From Pelargonium cotyledonis (Eukaryota > Streptophyta > Magnoliopsida > Geraniales > Geraniaceae): 25,446 nucleotides of DNA. Below the pieces are notes generated by a model that did not search any database, was not told the origin of the DNA, and worked only from the letters and a program-made list of their open reading frames with translations. Below, piece after piece: positions 9,601-19,349 of this stretch (the stretch's first letter is position 1; each line of letters starts with the position of its first letter). The stretch spans positions 1-25,446 of the forward strand of contig JAYMTA010000667.1 in NCBI GenBank assembly GCA_036897625.1. Direction: 5' to 3'. The translations under genes and the position numbers were made by a program.

Positions 9601-9897
9601 TAGTTTGATTAGTATTGTGTGCAGGCAAGAAGATTCTGGCGAGACGAGAGGAGAGCATTACTGATGGTGGATTCCAGATTGCGCGGGAAGTATTGTAAGT
9701 ATTCTTTTTTGCGAATTGTGCAGATTGCGAAGCAATGCCTCAGTGAGAATGTGCACAATAGGCCTCCCGCGAGTGCTGTGGCCGAGTCCCTCCACTCTGA
9801 AGAAAGGCATTACACTTACAGACAAAGGCGAGCTCGTGCTGCTGCTGCTGCTACTACTGCTACTGCTACTACTACTACTACATCGCCTCAGAACTAA
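6671..9897 (+). CDS. Receptor-like cytoplasmic kinase, RLCK-VII / PBS1-like
   Basis: Exons are 6671-6764, 7717-7850, 8885-9080, 9173-9555 and 9625-9897; all phases agree and give 359 aa. The second exon could instead begin at 7708, also in frame. This Ser/Thr kinase class relays signals from membrane immune and growth receptors. The glycine loop [11 protein letters not shown] is at residues 60-70, the ATP lysine in VAVK at 81, the helix-C Glu near 99, the catalytic loop [14 protein letters not shown] at 174-187 and the activation segment [17 protein letters not shown]. The usual DFG is DLG (196-198). The second intron begins AG|GCAAGT, a GC-AG intron, and restores ETGQ|EVAVK exactly. The N-terminus is short. 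A second in-frame ATG (6701) gives MSC rather than the MGC acylation start, so myristoylation is unlikely, though palmitoylation of Cys is possible. The C-terminus ends in an Ala/Thr run. It is probably an active RD kinase. Confidence 0.85.
7159..7495. repeat. Degenerate tandem duplication in kinase intron 1
   Basis: Two copies of a unit of about 175-180 bp lie side by side. Copy 1 has AATAGCTTCGCGGGAGATA (about 7168), AAATAATAAATGAATTT and CCGACCTAGTTTACAGGCGC. Copy 2 has AATAGCTTCACGGGAGATAT (about 7341), AAATAAATGAATTTAAAAC and CCGACTGCTTCAATAGCG. Order and spacing are conserved. No ORF lies within it. Confidence 0.5.
7851..8884 (+). other. Kinase intron 2 (GC-AG) with palindromic segments
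   Basis: The 1034-nt intron starts GCAAGT and ends ACAG. Unlike its AT-rich neighbours, 8160-8560 is relatively GC-rich. It holds TGCCACGTGGCA, a palindromic G-box (8453-8464), the 16-bp perfect palindrome TGACTCGGCCGAGTCA (8542-8557) and several GAGTCA/GACTCA motifs. A 19+12+19 hairpin is at 8627-8676. No ORF with recognisable content was found. Confidence 0.5.
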
Positions 9898-9976
9898 TTT
9901 TATACTTCAAGACTTTGTCACATGTATGGTTTGAACAATAAGTTTAACATTTATATTGTAACGATATATATATCTT

Positions 9977-11349
9977 TTACATGATCTTATGGAACACTAA
10001 AAGTGAGAAACTGTATGCAGAACATGGCGCCTGGAAACCGGAAAATCCAGCTTCTTTTCCCAAACTTTTGAATTCTCTTTCGGTTCTTTCCTTCCCTCCT
10101 GGTTTCATGCCCATCCTGAAAGTTTCCAGCTGAAACAAGCTCTTCAAGGCAACACTATCTTCTGCAACTTCTGGGATAACCAATTCTACAACCATTACTT
10201 TCCCATTTTCTGGTAGTGCTTCATGGCATTTCTTGAGTATCTTCAGAGAGTTTTGGTCATCCCAGCTGTGAAGTACCCACTGTTTCATTCATTTGTAACA
10301 CAAAAACCAATTCAAATGACTAATCCATGTTTTTCTTTAACATTTTTAAGGACAGAGAATAAGAAATTTGACCTTTATGAAAATGGCATCTCCTTTTGGA
10401 ATGCTTTCAAACATGTCTCCTGCAACATTCTCTAACCTGCAACAAAATTTAGTTTTGCTCATTCTAGTCATGAACACAAGTTAATAACATAAATTCAGAC
10501 AGAGATCTTGTATGTACAAAGAAATATATATACCAGGAAACAATGGAGCCTTCTCTATAACAGGAGCCATATCAAAATTGATACCCTTGATGGTAGGGTA
10601 TTCAGAAATGATCATCTCAAGGATGGAACCATCGCCGCCGCCAACATCCACCAAGGTTTTCACATCTTGAAAACCCATGTACTTGTCCAAAATGTTCCTC
10701 ATAAACAAAGAGTTGTAGTTTTTTGTGAAGCCCTTGAACACTTGTGGAAGTCGATCATCCTTCCCCACATATTCCATTGAATTCATCGCATAAGCTATGT
10801 TAAACGGAATCCCTCCTTCCAGAATTGCATCCTTCAAGTTGTACCTATCAGTATTGCAAGATTCAGTACCAAGAAAATGGAGTAAACACAAGAAAATGAA
10901 TAGGCCTTTCCTGTCACATACCACATATTGACCATGACCTTGTCTTGGACCATGTCAAGAAAACAAGCCAGTGAGGATCCATCTTGGTTTGGAACAAAGT
11001 GCTTGGAGACTGGTGACAAGCCATAAAGTCTCTCAACATTGCCATGATCATCTACTTGAAGCGAGCACGAGAGAAGAGAATGGCTTGCAAGAAGGCGTAG
11101 AAGGCGATCAAGCATGGAAGGAGCATCCGGATTGCTGCAGGAAGGAAGTCGGGACACAATTTGGGTAGAGGAGAGCAAGGCACAGGGACCAGCATTGGCT
11201 ATGATTTGAAGCACGCCGAGATCAATAGCTGCCTTCAACACCATGGGCAGTACTGATGCTGATACAAGTTGCATTGCATATTCAGTACTCTCCTCTTGTA
11301 ATTCATTGCTCACAAGAGCTCTTCTTGAATCACTCTCTTTTGAATCCAT
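9977..11349 (-). CDS. COMT-type plant O-methyltransferase, left copy (shifted splice acceptor)
   Basis: On the minus strand the exons are 11349-10922, 10844-10534, 10431-10373 and 10279-9977, giving 366 aa. Class I plant OMTs move a methyl group from S-adenosylmethionine to a phenolic hydroxyl, as homodimers in the cytosol. Visible parts are the N-terminal dimerisation and winged-helix domain (about 20-110), the SAM loop LVDVGGGDGS at 207-216, the base His270 in WVLHSWDD, and the Glu residues in MVVELV and GGKERTE. Exon borders match the right copy except before exon 3. There, one nucleotide is missing after GCAG, so the ancestral acceptor would read Pro-Gly-stop. Using the next AG, 5 nt downstream, restores the frame as FP-ENVAGDMF with two residues lost. 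It is either a functional gene with a moved acceptor or a recent pseudogene. Substrate unknown; caffeate-like is only the family default. Confidence 0.75.
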
Positions 11350-11830
11350 GTTTTGTATATGCTATATGATTCTCATGAACAAAAAAAAAAGAACTTGAAT
11401 TGTTATATATACATGTAGCTGCTCAGTCTTGCTTATGTCAGAACATGTCTATAGTGTCATCAGCGATTATGTAATCTGCTGAACATAGAAAATACATATT
11501 TGAGGTGGAAGTATTGACTTTTCTGATAAGAAAATTCAACTGAAGAGCTACTAGTCTTCGGTCTTCCTAAGCATCGGACAAACGAAGCTATTATCTAATG
11601 AGAATACATATTGCTCAATCTTGTTGAGCAGAGTACGTAATTGCATAGGAAGAATTTTCCTATCAGAAAAGTCAATTCTTCCTCCTCCAATATTATGTTC
11701 TATGTTGACCAGAGTACATAATTGCTGATGTTACAATAGGCATGTTTTGACATAAGCAATATTGAGCAGCTACATGTATATATAACAATTCAAGTTCTTT
11801 TTTTATGTTCATTAAAATTTTACATATAAC
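11350..11830. promoter_or_regulatory. Palindromic divergent promoter between two methyltransferase genes
   Basis: The 481 bp between the two ATGs form an imperfect inverted repeat: arms about 11350-11537 and 11652-11830, with a spacer of about 114 bp. Each arm has a TATA element (TTATATATA at 11403-11411 for the left gene, TATATATAA at 11777-11785 for the right), the shared GAACTTGAATTGTTATATAT stretch, and TTGACTTTTCTGATA, a W-box-type TTGACT core. TGTTGAGCAGAGTACGTAAT (11622 on) recurs as TGTTGACCAGAGTACATAAT (11703 on), overlapping the right arm. The duplication therefore included promoter and coding sequence, and both genes may share control. Confidence 0.7.
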
Positions 11831-13258
11831 ATGGATTCAACAGAGAGTCATTCAAAAAGAGCTCTTGTGAGCAATGAACCTGAGGAGGAGAGTACTGAAT
11901 ACGCAATGCAACTTGTATCAGCATCAGTACTGCCCATGGTGTTGAAAGCAGCTATTGATCTTGGTGTGCTTCAGATCATATCCAATGCTGGTCCTTGTGC
12001 CTTGCTCTCCCCTTCCCAAATCGTGTCCCGACTTCCTTCTTGCAGCAACCCGGATGCTCCTTCCATGCTTGATCGCCTTCTACGCCTTCTTGCTAGCCAT
12101 TCTATTCTCTCGTGCTCGCTTCGAGTAGATGATCATGGCAAAGTTGAGAGGCTTTATGGTTTGTTACCAGTCTCCAAGCACTTTGTGCCAAACCAAGATG
12201 GAGCCTCATTGGCTTGCTTTCTTGATATGGTACAAGACAAGGTCATGGTCAATATGTGGTATGTGAAAGGAAAAGCCTATTCATTTTCTTGCTCTTCTTT
12301 TTCTTTTTCTTGGGCACTTGTATATGTGGGTATTGAATCTTGCAATTCTGATAGGTATAACTTGAAGGATGCTATTCTGGAAGGAGGGCTTCCATTTGAC
12401 AGAGCTTATCAGATGAACTTAGTGGAATATGTAGGGAAGGACGCCAGACTTCCTCGACTATTCAGAGGCTTCACGACTGATTACAATTCGTTGTTTACTA
12501 GGAACGTTTTGGACAAGTACGAGGGTTTTCAAGATGTGAAAACCTTGGTGGATGTTGGCGGCGGCGACGGTTCCATCCTGAACTTGATCATTTCAAAGTA
12601 CCCTACCATAAAGGGTATCAATTTTGACATGCCTCAAGTGATAGAAAAGGCTCCCTCATTTCCTGGTATATTTGTGCATACAAGGTCTCTGTCTGAATTT
12701 ATGTTATTAATGTGTTCATGACCAGATTGATCAAAACTAAATTTTGTTGCAGGTGTGGAGAATGTTGAAGGAGACATGTTTGACAGCATTCCAAGAGGAG
12801 ATGCCATTTTCTTAAAGGTCATTTTGATTATTCTTTGTCCTTAGAAATTTCAAAAACATGGATTAGGCTTTTTAGATTGGAGACTTGGATTAGGCTTTTA
12901 GATTGGAGACTTCTATATATATACTGACAAAGGGTTTGGGTTTTGAATGAAACAGTGGATTCTTCACGGTTGGGATGACAAGAACTGTGTGAAGATTCTG
13001 AAGAAATGCCATGAAGCACTACCAGAAAATGGGAAAGTGATGGTTGTAGAATTGGTTGTTCCAGAAGTTGCAGAAGATGGTGTGGCCATGAAGAGCTTGT
13101 TTCAACTGGAAACTTTCATGATGAGCATGAGACCAGGAGGGAAGGAAAGGACAGAGAGAGAATTTCAAAGTTTGGGAAAAGAAGCTGGATTTTCTGGGCT
13201 TCAATTAGCATGTTCTGCATACAGTTTCTCACTTCTAGAGTTTCACAAGAGCATGTAA
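11831..13258 (+). CDS. COMT-type plant O-methyltransferase, right copy
   Basis: Exons are 11831-12258, 12355-12665, 12753-12817 and 12956-13258, all GT-AG with consistent phases, giving 368 aa (usual about 365). The SAM loop LVDVGGGDGS is at 207-216, and the next acidic SAM-contact region is [32 protein letters not shown] leads to His272 in WILHGWDD, the expected catalytic base, supported by Glu300 (MVVELV) and Glu332 (GGKERTE). The family's usual H-D-W reads H-G-W here, and the usual NPGGKE reads RPGGKE, so the methyl-acceptor pocket differs from lignin COMT. Intron 1 is 96 nt, a multiple of three with no stop, so a retained intron would add 32 residues in frame. The gene is head to head with its inverted copy and converges on the zinc transporter gene. 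Activity is likely; substrate unknown. Confidence 0.85.
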
Positions 13259-13566
13259 AAGTAAAAGAGGTGTAATTATTTCAGTCCTGTAAAAGAGTCG
13301 ATTCAGAGCACGAGACAGATCCGGTAAGAAAGTCCCGCGATATCAGGATCGTTTACATTTATGTTTACTTTGATCCTGCAAACTTTCTTTAACTCGGTCT
13401 GTGCAGAATGATTAGTAAAGAGCAATTAAGACGAGAAACTTACTGTAGTAATAGTCGAAATGAGAACTCTTAACTGCCCAAAATAATTACCAAGTTCAAA
13501 CCAACCACCAAACCTAATCACAACATCAAATAAATAAAGAGCTAATAGTAACATATTATTCTCAAT
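13259..13566. other. Convergent 3' region of the methyltransferase and MTP1 genes, with a foldback
   Basis: This 308-bp interval between two stop codons must hold both 3' UTRs and polyadenylation sites. At 13308-13404 an imperfect inverted repeat pairs GCAC, AAGAAAGT and CAGGATC on the left with GATCCTG, ACTTTCTT and GTGC on the right, around an AT-rich loop. It could form a stem of about 45 bp with bulges in the methyltransferase 3' UTR. Confidence 0.4.
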
Positions 13567-14787
13567 CTACTGTCGTTCAATTTGGATAGTCACATGACTG
13601 ATGTTGTATTCTCTCCTGATATAGTCTACAACCTTGTCAAGCACCATGTCTGCGTCGGCATCAGGTTTTATCTTCACATGGCAAGCCAGCAACACCTTCC
13701 CAACAGTTATGGCCCAGATGTGCAGTTCGTGGATGGCAACGACCTCATCCATCTCGCATAGACCCTTCTCAAGCCTTGTAGCATCAATCTCTCTTGGCGT
13801 GCTCTCCATCAAAACCTCGAGGATGTTGCGCAGCATCCTGATAGTGGTGCCGAGGACAATTACAGAGAATATGAGGGTGCATATTAGATCAATGATCTTC
13901 CATTCAGGCTTGTACCATATAACAGCTCCACCAATCATCACTCCAACACTCTGAATTGAATCACCAAGTACATGAAGATATGCACCTCGTACATTAATGT
14001 TCCATTGCTTCTTTTGCTTACCATCTTTAGGTTTTTCACCTTCAGAGCAAGTCTTGAGGAGAGGTTCGGCGACATGTGACTCGGTATGATGATGCTTATC
14101 ACTGTGTTCAGAATGCTCCTCGTGATGATGGTGATGATGCGTTGTGACACTTAAACCGTGGTTATGTCCATGACCATGATCGTGGCTATGACCATTGTCA
14201 CCATGTCCATGATCATGTCCGTGCCCGTGTCCATGCCCATGATCATGACCCAATAGAATTGCCATTGCTATGTTCACCAGTAAACCAAACGCTGAAACAA
14301 GGAACATCAGAAATCCCTGAACTTCACCTGTATCGTGAATAAGTCTATCAATGGCTTCATAAACGAGTATCCCAGCGAGAAGCCATATCATCTGGATGGA
14401 CACAAGGGCGCCGAGTATCTCAATTCTGAAGAAGCCATAAGACTGACGAGGAGTCGCCTCCCATCCTGATGCCCATATTGAGAACAACGAAATTGCAAAA
14501 GCAGCAACATCTGATAACAGATGAGCTGCATCGGTTAAAATTGCAAGACTGTTGGCTTTAATACCTCCAACAACTTCTACAGCCATGAATATCACACAAA
14601 GCCCAACAGCAATTAAAAGTTTCCTCATGGAGGCCGATCGTTCATTTGCATCTTTCAAACTGGCTGCAGCATCTGAAAAGCCACATGGTGCTCCCCCACA
14701 GACCTTACTTCCACTGCTCCCCTCCATTGCTGGCAAATCACCACGTACTTCAATTATATGCCCGTGTTCAGAATTTCGCTCGTCCAT
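13567..14787 (-). CDS. MTP1: Vacuolar zinc/proton antiporter of the MTP1 (cation diffusion facilitator) group
   Basis: A single 406-aa frame. MTP1 proteins move Zn2+ from the cytosol into the vacuole in exchange for protons and protect against zinc excess. Six membrane segments are readable. The paired metal-site motifs are [10 protein letters not shown] (His89 and Asp93) in segment 2 and HVLGD (His272 and Asp276) in segment 5. The cytosolic loop between segments 4 and 5 (181-234) is very His-rich: HG/HD repeats, then HHHHHH, then further His, the proposed Zn buffer and selectivity loop. The N-terminus carries the plant MTP1 cysteine motif [11 protein letters not shown] (30-40), and the C-terminal domain ends ISHVTIQIE. 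Length matches plant MTP1 (about 400 aa), as does the lack of coding introns. An acceptor just before the ATG points to a 5'-UTR intron. Nothing looks broken. Confidence 0.93.
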   Translation of the reverse strand: MDERNSEHGHIIEVRGDLPAMEGSSGSKVCGGAPCGFSDAAASLKDANERSASMRKLLIAVGLCVIFMAVEVVGGIKANSLAILTDAAHLLSDVAAFAISLFSIWASGWEATPRQSYGFFRIEILGALVSIQMIWLLAGILVYEAIDRLIHDTGEVQGFLMFLVSAFGLLVNIAMAILLGHDHGHGHGHGHDHGHGDNGHSHDHGHGHNHGLSVTTHHHHHHEEHSEHSDKHHHTESHVAEPLLKTCSEGEKPKDGKQKKQWNINVRGAYLHVLGDSIQSVGVMIGGAVIWYKPEWKIIDLICTLIFSVIVLGTTIRMLRNILEVLMESTPREIDATRLEKGLCEMDEVVAIHELHIWAITVGKVLLACHVKIKPDADADMVLDKVVDYIRREYNISHVTIQIERQ

Positions 14788-14790
14788 TTG

Positions 14791-16598
14791 CTAGTTAATT
14801 GGTAGCATTAATATAAACATCAACAACTACAAAAAACAAATCCAAAAAGAATAAAAAGATGAAGATAAAGAGCATATAAATGAACAATTGATTGTATAAG
14901 CCCCTAAAAATTGGACAAAGCTCTCTTCAACAATATATATCAGTATAGCAACAATAGGCAACAGCTCCAGATTTAACTGATTGAAGTGGGGAATTCTATG
15001 ACTTTATAATTTTGACACCAATTTATGAACTCCAAATAAAAGGACATTGTCCTATTCGTGACTGGAGACTGGAGTGGCAGACAATTGTAGACTCAACAGC
15101 AAGGACGGATCCACTTGGAGAGCTTTGGGGGCATTTGCCCCCCACACAGAAAAATTATCCCAATAATTTCTTGTATTTATCCATTAAAATTTTGTTATTA
15201 GTCTATATTATTTGATCAAATTTAAAATTTTGCCCCCACAAGATTTTTATCTTTTATCATAATAATTTGATGAAAAAATTATTCTTATAATTGCCCCCAC
15301 AGAACAAAATTTCTGGATCCGTCCCAGAAACAGTCACTAGATCTAACACCGGTTCAGCAGTTGATATGATTAAACTGCCATTCAAGGAGAACAAGACCAA
15401 AGCTATCTAGTCTAAAAAAAGGCATATGTGCATGCAGAGGTGTTTATTTATGTATGACCAAAAATAATTTGTGCACGGAAGGATGCTTTTGCAACTCCAA
15501 AAGGAAACATATGAATGAGAGCACAGAAAATCTTTACTTGTTCAATATCAGGAATGAGTACTACGACAACCACTAACTAGATTGTCACTCTCTTTCGAAG
15601 AGACCTTTAACATAAGAATGAAGATTAATCTTTTGACAATCAAACCCAGAAAGATCTAAAAGAAAAAAAGTCTACATGCTTTAGATATAAGGGTTGAACA
15701 TGCAATGGCTAACCCAGTGTATCAGGCACAACACCAACCTCTAAAAACAGATGTATGTCAGGCCAAATACATTGACTATACCAATCATTCTAAACACAAA
15801 AGAGCATATTGAAAACCAAATATTAGAGTTTGCATGCAAGTACTTAACCCCGATCACAGGATCTCAATTTTCAAGCCTAGGACTACAAGATTCCGAAGGA
15901 TGGGTATGGTGGTCAACAAGACTGAGAAGGGGCCGATATAGCATGACCAAACCCATAATCAATATAATCTTCCAAAAATCGACGAACAAGTTACTATGAC
16001 CCAACTAACCAACCAAGGGAAAACTCCTCCAAACAGATAAACCAATTCAACACACAACAAGCGTAACCTAAGTAACTATAAACCCAATCAAAGGAAACTC
16101 TAATAACCATATAGCCCAATTCAACGCACAACACTAAGCATACCTCAATATCTACAACACAAAGCTTCAACAGCTCTCCTACAGTCAATGGCTCAAAGCA
16201 ACAGAACCCACTACAGAGCTCAAAAAAAGGAACCCATATGGCAAAACGAATCAAAAAAATATAAGAACAACCAAGAGATAAATAGGAAAAATAACTATAT
16301 AATATAAAAACCAGAAAACCAAAAAAAACAAAATATCCTCCCAAAAAGATGTCCGCCACCCAGAACTCAATTCCATTCAATTAACCATTCCACAATGACA
16401 CGTCATAGAAACAATGAGATACCCATTACAAAATCAATAATCAGGATCTGGAAGAAAAAAAAAGTTTGAATTTTTCAAAAAAAGGCATTAGATTCCAGTA
16501 GATACGGCAAAAGGAAAAAAGCAAAGAAGAGAAAGTGGGAGTATAAGAGAATGTCAGGACACAGAACAAATTAAGAGATAAGAGGAAGAAGTATATAC
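14791..16598 (-). other. Probable 5'-UTR intron of MTP1
   Basis: On the minus strand the bases before the ATG read TTAACTAG|CAA-ATG, a good acceptor. About 1.8 kb upstream, GAACTCCG|GTATATAC (16599/16598) is a plausible donor beside a GC-richer leader-like block. A TATA-like TTATATAAAC lies near 16694-16704, so the leader exon would be about 16665-16599. Inference only: the ORFs inside show no conserved protein. Established: 5'-UTR introns are common in plant transporter genes and can raise expression. Confidence 0.45.
15100..15326. mobile_element. hAT-like MITE
   Basis: Ends are CAAGGACGGATCCA and TGGATCCGTCCCAG, an inverted pair (RC of the right end: CTGGGACGGATCCA). Inside lie TTGGGGGCATTTGCCCCC on the left and AATTGCCCCCACAG on the right. 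GGACGGATCCA plus G- and C-runs resembles the common plant hAT terminus CAGTGGCGGAGCCA. At 227 bp it cannot encode a transposase. An 8-bp target duplication is not clear (CTCAACAG versus AAACAGTC), so exact ends are uncertain. Confidence 0.45.
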
Positions 16599-16699
16599 CG
16601 GAGTTCGATCGGAGATATGAGTCGTGATTCTCAGACGACGAAAAGTGGAAGATTCAGTTTAAATAGAAAATTGGCAAAGAAAAAAACCGAATCTGTTTA

Positions 16700-18440
16700 T
16701 ATAATGAATAATCGTTGTTGAATGGTAAACCGAGTCTCTGTCTGTTTGTCTCTTCTCAATTGTCATTTAGGGTTTTGGGCACAAGATTCTCTCTCCACCT
16801 TCATGTATTTTTCTTGTTTGGTAGTCATAAATTCTCAATTAATTATTTTGTGTTTTCCTCATTATTATTATTGTTATTATTATTTTTTACCGTTATAGCT
16901 TTTTGGCTGCCAACTATTTTAAGGTTAATCGGGTAAATTCATTCATGTTTAGAGAATGTTCCAGAAAGATTCTGTAATTTTGGATGAATTCCTAAAAGAA
17001 AAAAAAAAAAAAAAGTTGATACGTAGGATATTTTTAAATTATACCGTAATTATTGTGCTGATTTAGTTTTTTTTTTTTTAAAGATGGTATATTTAGAATT
17101 GTTTTCCAATAAAAAATATTTCCATAAATAAATTAAAATAAAATTTTGGAACTTTTATAATATTTCAAAATTTGAAAGGTCAAATTTGGTATTCAGTTGA
17201 ATTATTTCTTATTTAATCATTTTGTTCATGTGTGATTGCAATTTACTTGTATGTACTAATCATTTTTTTAGTGCCCTATATACAATACTAATTGTTTATA
17301 ACTCATGGTGGCTACCATATATTTTAACAAATCCACGTATATATGTGTTAAACTTAGTGAGAATGCACTAGAAGTTAACATTTCATCAAGTTGAACTATT
17401 TGGAGAACTCTCATGAAGTGTCCATTCATTTCCCATAAGTTACAAACTTTTTACTCAATAGCTAATAACAATAACTAATAATAATAGTTATAACAATCAC
17501 CGTTAAACTTTAGAAGTGTAGTAGAAGACTATGCATTATATAGTGGTTTTCTCTTAATAGTTTTTTTCATTTATCCGATGTGAAACATTTTCACAAGTTT
17601 AAATACTAACTATTCACTCCATGTTTTTCATATATTTCCGATGTGGGACATAAAATTCTTACATCACAATTCTCAATTCCCAAACAAACAATACCAAAAT
17701 ATATCATGAAACCAAATAAATAATGAAACCCGTATAAATGAAAAGGAAAATATGCATACAAAACATGAAGATTGCAACCATGGATTACACTATCTTTGTA
17801 TCTAATTCACTATCTCATATTGATCATAAACTCTAAGAAGAAAATCAACAAACTCATATCAACATGCTTCAAATGTTCATCATCACACATGCCACAAATC
17901 TCAATTTCCAAACAAAACAAAACAAAAATGCAATAATAGATCATGCATGTAACCAAATAAGCAATAAAACCTAGAAAACTAAACTGATATATATTTAAGC
18001 ACAAATCTCATGAATATTTAGATTCTCTTGGAATAATGTTAATCTTATCAAGTTAAGACGTATAATATAAATAGTAGAAATACATTTATAAAGATGTAAA
18101 AAGTTCAATTTTTATTAAAATACATAACAATCAAATAAAAACATCAATGTACGAAAACTCATGTTGTAAGTATAAACTTCCAACAAAATAAAATGGTTTT
18201 AAAATTGTAGTAAATGTAGTCGACGAGATCAATTGTTCATAAAAGTTAATTAAATTGACTCAATATATATAATTTAGATGATAACTTTTTTTTTTAAATC
18301 TAAGTGATAATGTTTAGCTAAATGAAAATCCATTAAAATTATGGTTTACAGACTTCAAAAATGGTATGTTAAACTTTAAATATACAAATTATTTTACATC
18401 TTCGATCAAATTAAAATTATTTTCATTATATATTTTTACT
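16700..18440. other. AT-rich intergenic DNA, no gene
   Basis: Long AT-rich stretch with many homopolymer runs. Two CCGATGTG motifs (TATCCGATGTGAAACAT near 17573 and TTCCGATGTGGGACAT near 17637) resemble a short sequence often seen in plant repeats. No coding frame with recognisable residues exists, and the longest ORFs here are low-complexity. The right part probably belongs to the Helitron whose 3' end is at 18469. Confidence 0.45.
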
Positions 18441-18469
18441 ACCCGTGCAACACACAGGGTTAATACTAG
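18441..18469 (+). mobile_element. Helitron 3' terminus
   Basis: ACCCGTGCAACACACAGGGT (18441-18460) is a degenerate GC-rich hairpin, followed by TAATA and the terminal CTAG (18466-18469) with a T next to it. Established: Helitrons end in CTRR, with a hairpin about 10 bp upstream, and insert between A and T. The ideal plant version reads CCCGTGCAACGCACGGG, so this copy is mutated. The 5' end (TC...) was not located. The element is presumably non-autonomous and extends leftward. Confidence 0.55.
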
Positions 18470-18480
18470 TTTATTTTGTT

Positions 18481-18947
18481 ATAGCTTTAGGAGAGGAAAT
18501 TACAGTTTGTCACTTTTAACACCTAGCCCCCTATAATTTTTAAGTTTAACATTTAGTCTCTCAGTACTTAACAAAGTACTGTTCCTTCAGTTAAATTTAA
18601 TTGAAATACATCATCTCTCCTCACATTCACGGCACATGCCTAATTATTTATTTAAAGTACCAATTTTATGGGGAAATGTGGTTATACAGTGAAGGAGTAA
18701 GAGATAAAAATGAAGGAGAGAGCTAGGTTCGTTTGGTTTTGTTTTTTTTTTTTCAATTTTTTTATTCAACTTAAGGACTTGTTTGGTTTCAAAAACTTAA
18801 AACTATAAAGGTATAATGATCATTATAAATAAAACTAAGCTGTTATGGACAGAACAATACTTTGTAAAGTACTAAGGGACCGAATGTCAAATTTAAAATT
18901 TTTAAGGAATTAGGTGTCAAATGTGACAAATACATATAAGTTGCTAT
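18481..18947. mobile_element. Mutator-like MITE with long terminal inverted repeats
   Basis: The left arm, 18481 to about 18590, and right arm, about 18851-18947, are inverted copies. Both begin ATAGC inward and share TTTGTCAC, ACACCTA, AATTTTTAA, CAGTACTT/TAGTACTT and ACAAAGTA. Flanks TATTTTGTT (18472-18480) and TATTTTCTT (18948-18956) make a 9-bp target duplication with one mismatch, as expected for Mutator-like elements. The spacer of about 260 bp has no ORF. The element lies only 11 bp right of the Helitron 3' end. Confidence 0.65.
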
Positions 18948-18956
18948 TATTTTCTT

Positions 18957-19345
18957 ATATATATATATACACACACTTCATATGTAACGTTTTTATTGTT
19001 TTTATATTTGTTTGAATTCTGAAACACATGTAAATTGATCTCAATTTCCAAAGTCAAACAAAAAAACACTAATTTATAGTTTTAGTCAATATTTTAAAGA
19101 AAGATGATAAGGAGGCCACGTAGGACGTAGCTATCAATTGGGAAGAACAAAAATAGATTGTGGCTGACACACAATCTTTCGCTGTCTTCCTCAACTGTAC
19201 ACTGAAAAATTGTAACGGTTGTTTGTTCATTAAAGGCTTCATCTATATGTCTATTTTGAGAAACTTAAGAGGAATTTAGCTAGTTAGTGTGGTATATTTA
19301 CTATTGTATTTTTACGACAAGTGTTCAAAAATTCTAACTAACTTT
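18957..19345. other. AT-rich spacer, nothing recognised
   Basis: Begins with a TA dinucleotide run (about 18957-18970). No coding content, RNA gene or repeat end was identified. Confidence 0.5.
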
Positions 19346-19349
19346 TTAT

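Noticed and set aside
9694-9723. Apparent mini-intron GTAAGT...TTGTGCAG inside the last kinase exon
   Set aside because: Only about 29 nt, below the plant minimum, and the codons across it give the expected C-lobe helix ([12 protein letters not shown]).
13938-14150. Histidine-loop shadow ORFs on both strands of MTP1
   Set aside because: They arise from the CAT/CAC repeats of the real MTP1 frame.
16715-16936. 73-codon Leu/Phe-rich ORF upstream of MTP1
   Set aside because: The hydrophobic content comes from ATT/CTT-rich low-complexity DNA; no domain or conserved motif.
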